In this document: positions 6,859 to 8,480 of the stretch, one piece after another | Numbering within the stretch: the stretch's first letter is position 1 | How the letters are laid out: each line of letters starts with the position of its first letter | NCBI GenBank assembly: GCA_002748225.1 | Contig: PDRU01000110.1 | Coordinates: forward strand, 1 to 8,480 | DNA: 8,480 nucleotides | Source: Spirochaetales bacterium | GTDB lineage: Bacteria > Spirochaetota > Spirochaetia > DSM-2461 | Reading direction: 5' to 3' | The notes under the pieces: generated by a model | Told to the model about the DNA's origin: nothing | Databases searched by the model: none | Seen by the model: only the letters and a program-made list of their open reading frames with translations | Made by a program: the position numbers and the translations under genes

Positions 6859-8480
6859 ATGAAAAAAACAGCAATATTATTTGCCTTGCTGGCACTTTTA
6901 TTCACCGGATGCTCAGACTTGTTTGAAAGTCTGGCCGGTGCAGCAAAAACGGGAAACGATAATGTTTCTAATGTACCCGGAAACGGTCTGGACGCCGGAC
7001 TTGTTGTAGAGGCTCCCTGGAACCCCTCAAGGCCCGGCAACCTTATAACTTTTGATAAAGACACATATACCTACAATGTGACAATGGGCACCAAGGACAG
7101 CCCGGCCAGGATAACCTGTCACCCGGAAGATCCGAACGCCCATGTGGTCTACACAGCCTACCTTATTGAAGATGAAAATGGGAATATAATTGAACCCCCG
7201 CAGCAGCTTCCGGTAACAACAGAGGGCGGCGGCGGATTAGTAACCTATCCATACGGCAAAACGAAGGTAATTGCCACCATTGTAGCTGATGACCCCACCT
7301 ACACAACCAGCTATGAAGTTATTCTGGAACGCACACGGGATGCCGGGCCAAACGGATACTCCCTGCTGGGAGATATGACCCTGACACCGGGAAATAACTC
7401 CGGCCTGGAAACACTTATGACTGTGTCCCCCGCTTTTACCCCTGAGAACACAAGCTACCGTGCAGACGTGGATGAAGACGCTGATACTCTTACTGTTGAC
7501 GTGTCCGCCTTTGACAACGCAGACATTTCTTACGTAGTAAAAGACAAAGACGGTAATGTCATTCAGACTTTATCGGGCAATCCTCTTGTTGTGGATCCCC
7601 TTAACGGCGGCTACACAGAAGTTATTATAACTGTTGCTGAAAATGGACAGCCTCCCCGGGACTATGTGCTGAACATCTATAAACCCGGTGATGATTTTAC
7701 CAACCTGAAAGAAATATCCTTTATTCCCGCGTCGGGCCTGGCAAACGGAATCGGCACTCTTTCACCTCCGCTGAGCATCAGCACCCAGGCAGGCGGAAGC
7801 TACTCTGTGAACGTATCCAGTAACGACGCTACTCACAAGGAAGGTTTTACTCTCAATGCCGTGCCAAGGCACAAGTACGCCAACATTACAAACTATTCCA
7901 TTAATAACGGCGCGGCCATTACACCCGGAGGTGTTATAAGCGGTCTTCAGGACGGTACTACTACTGTAACAATTGAAGTAACAGCCAAGGACGGAGTAAC
8001 GGTTAATACCCATACTCTTAACATTATAAAGGCTCCGGATACTTCCAGCGAACTCAGCGGTATTACGGTTAGAACCGGAGCAACATCCGGAACAACAACA
8101 CATCTTGATCTGCACAACACCGCCGTGGGCGTTCCGCTGGCAAACCAGAACTTCTCAGCACCGCAGAATGCCGGCAGCTACAACAAGATCGACACAAACG
8201 ACAATTACGCGGAAATTGTTCTGACAGCCTTTGATAAAGACTGCGTTATTGCCGTTACAAACGTTGTCAATAACGCCATAACTCCGGCAGCCCCGAACTT
8301 TACTCTGAATACTCCTCCGCGCACATTCCATACCAGTAACCTGCCGGACGGAGAAACCGTTGTTACTTTTGCAGTGACACCGGAAAGCGGCGCTCCCGTA
8401 AGAACTTTTACCGTAACACTTACAAAACCGGATAAAGACGACGCGCTGATTAAAGCCATGACGCTTACTCCGGATAATGG
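6859..8480 (+). CDS. Lipoprotein with tandem cadherin-like beta-sandwich repeats, 3' end outside window
   Basis: Open to the right edge; 540 residues are visible. The N-terminus MKKTAILFALLALLFTGC is a lipoprotein signal with the acylated residue at Cys18; Phe at -3 is non-classical but tolerated in spirochaetes. A short Gly/Asn-rich spacer leads to at least four beta-sandwich units at about 48-160, 169-274, 281-391 and 398-523, with a fifth starting at about 528. Each unit tends to end in a strand such as YEVILER, YVLNIYK, HTLNIIK or FTVTLTK, followed by a linker and a new LxxxxLTP- or ISFIP-like strand. Unit 2 contains SPAFTPENTSY, the pattern of cadherin-like beta-sandwich domains (PF12733 type). 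No enzyme motif is seen. AGGAG overlaps the upstream OmpA stop, so the two are translationally linked. It probably acts on the periplasmic side or the cell surface as a binding or structural protein; the ligand is unknown. Confidence 0.85.
   Translation, partial: MKKTAILFALLALLFTGCSDLFESLAGAAKTGNDNVSNVPGNGLDAGLVVEAPWNPSRPGNLITFDKDTYTYNVTMGTKDSPARITCHPEDPNAHVVYTAYLIEDENGNIIEPPQQLPVTTEGGGGLVTYPYGKTKVIATIVADDPTYTTSYEVILERTRDAGPNGYSLLGDMTLTPGNNSGLETLMTVSPAFTPENTSYRADVDEDADTLTVDVSAFDNADISYVVKDKDGNVIQTLSGNPLVVDPLNGGYTEVIITVAENGQPPRDYVLNIYKPGDDFTNLKEISFIPASGLANGIGTLSPPLSISTQAGGSYSVNVSSNDATHKEGFTLNAVPRHKYANITNYSINNGAAITPGGVISGLQDGTTTVTIEVTAKDGVTVNTHTLNIIKAPDTSSELSGITVRTGATSGTTTHLDLHNTAVGVPLANQNFSAPQNAGSYNKIDTNDNYAEIVLTAFDKDCVIAVTNVVNNAITPAAPNFTLNTPPRTFHTSNLPDGETVVTFAVTPESGAPVRTFTVTLTKPDKDDALIKAMTLTPDN

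Noticed and set aside
7762..8115. Minus-strand frame inside the lipoprotein gene, Cys/Ser-rich
   Set aside because: It is a shadow of the plus-strand reading frame, which is open from 6859 to the edge and shows consistent beta-sandwich repeats.

Overview
The window looks like part of a spirochaete chromosome, probably from the Treponema/Spirochaeta group. Three things suggest this: a multidomain OmpA-type protein ending in a WWRNRRVEF motif, a lipoprotein with a relaxed lipobox (FTGC), and tandem cadherin-like beta-sandwich units in that lipoprotein. The base composition is roughly balanced. The taxonomic placement is inference from protein style, not from any marker gene.

Left part, minus strand (1-4710): a tight chaperone operon read right to left as grpE, dnaK, dnaJ, followed by a Hanks-type serine/threonine protein kinase that runs off the left edge. 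Gaps are 30 nt or less between the chaperone genes and 64 nt between dnaJ and the kinase. The larger gap contains a 9-bp stem-loop with no U-tract. GrpE exchanges nucleotide on DnaK, DnaJ delivers substrates and stimulates the DnaK ATPase, and the kinase is positioned to be co-expressed with this stress machinery.

Centre (4711-4875): a divergent intergenic region with one sigma70-like promoter facing each way and A-tracts between the two. No CIRCE-type inverted repeat is visible and no hrcA lies next to grpE.

Right part, plus strand (4876-8480): a small acidic coiled-coil protein of unknown function comes first. Next, behind its own promoter with a perfect TATAAT, come an OmpA-family protein (signal peptide, presumed barrel, Pro/Lys/Glu linker, FlgD-like Ig domain, OmpA C-terminal domain) and a large partial lipoprotein of repeated beta-sandwich domains. 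These last two are translationally close: the lipoprotein Shine-Dalgarno overlaps the OmpA stop codon. They probably form a cell-envelope operon.

There is no RNA gene, mobile element, CRISPR array or long DNA repeat that I can support. No stretch longer than 300 bases lacks a gene. The most noteworthy items are the kinase attached to the grpE-dnaK-dnaJ operon, the composite OmpA protein coupled to a repeat lipoprotein, and the uncharacterised coiled-coil gene divergent from grpE.
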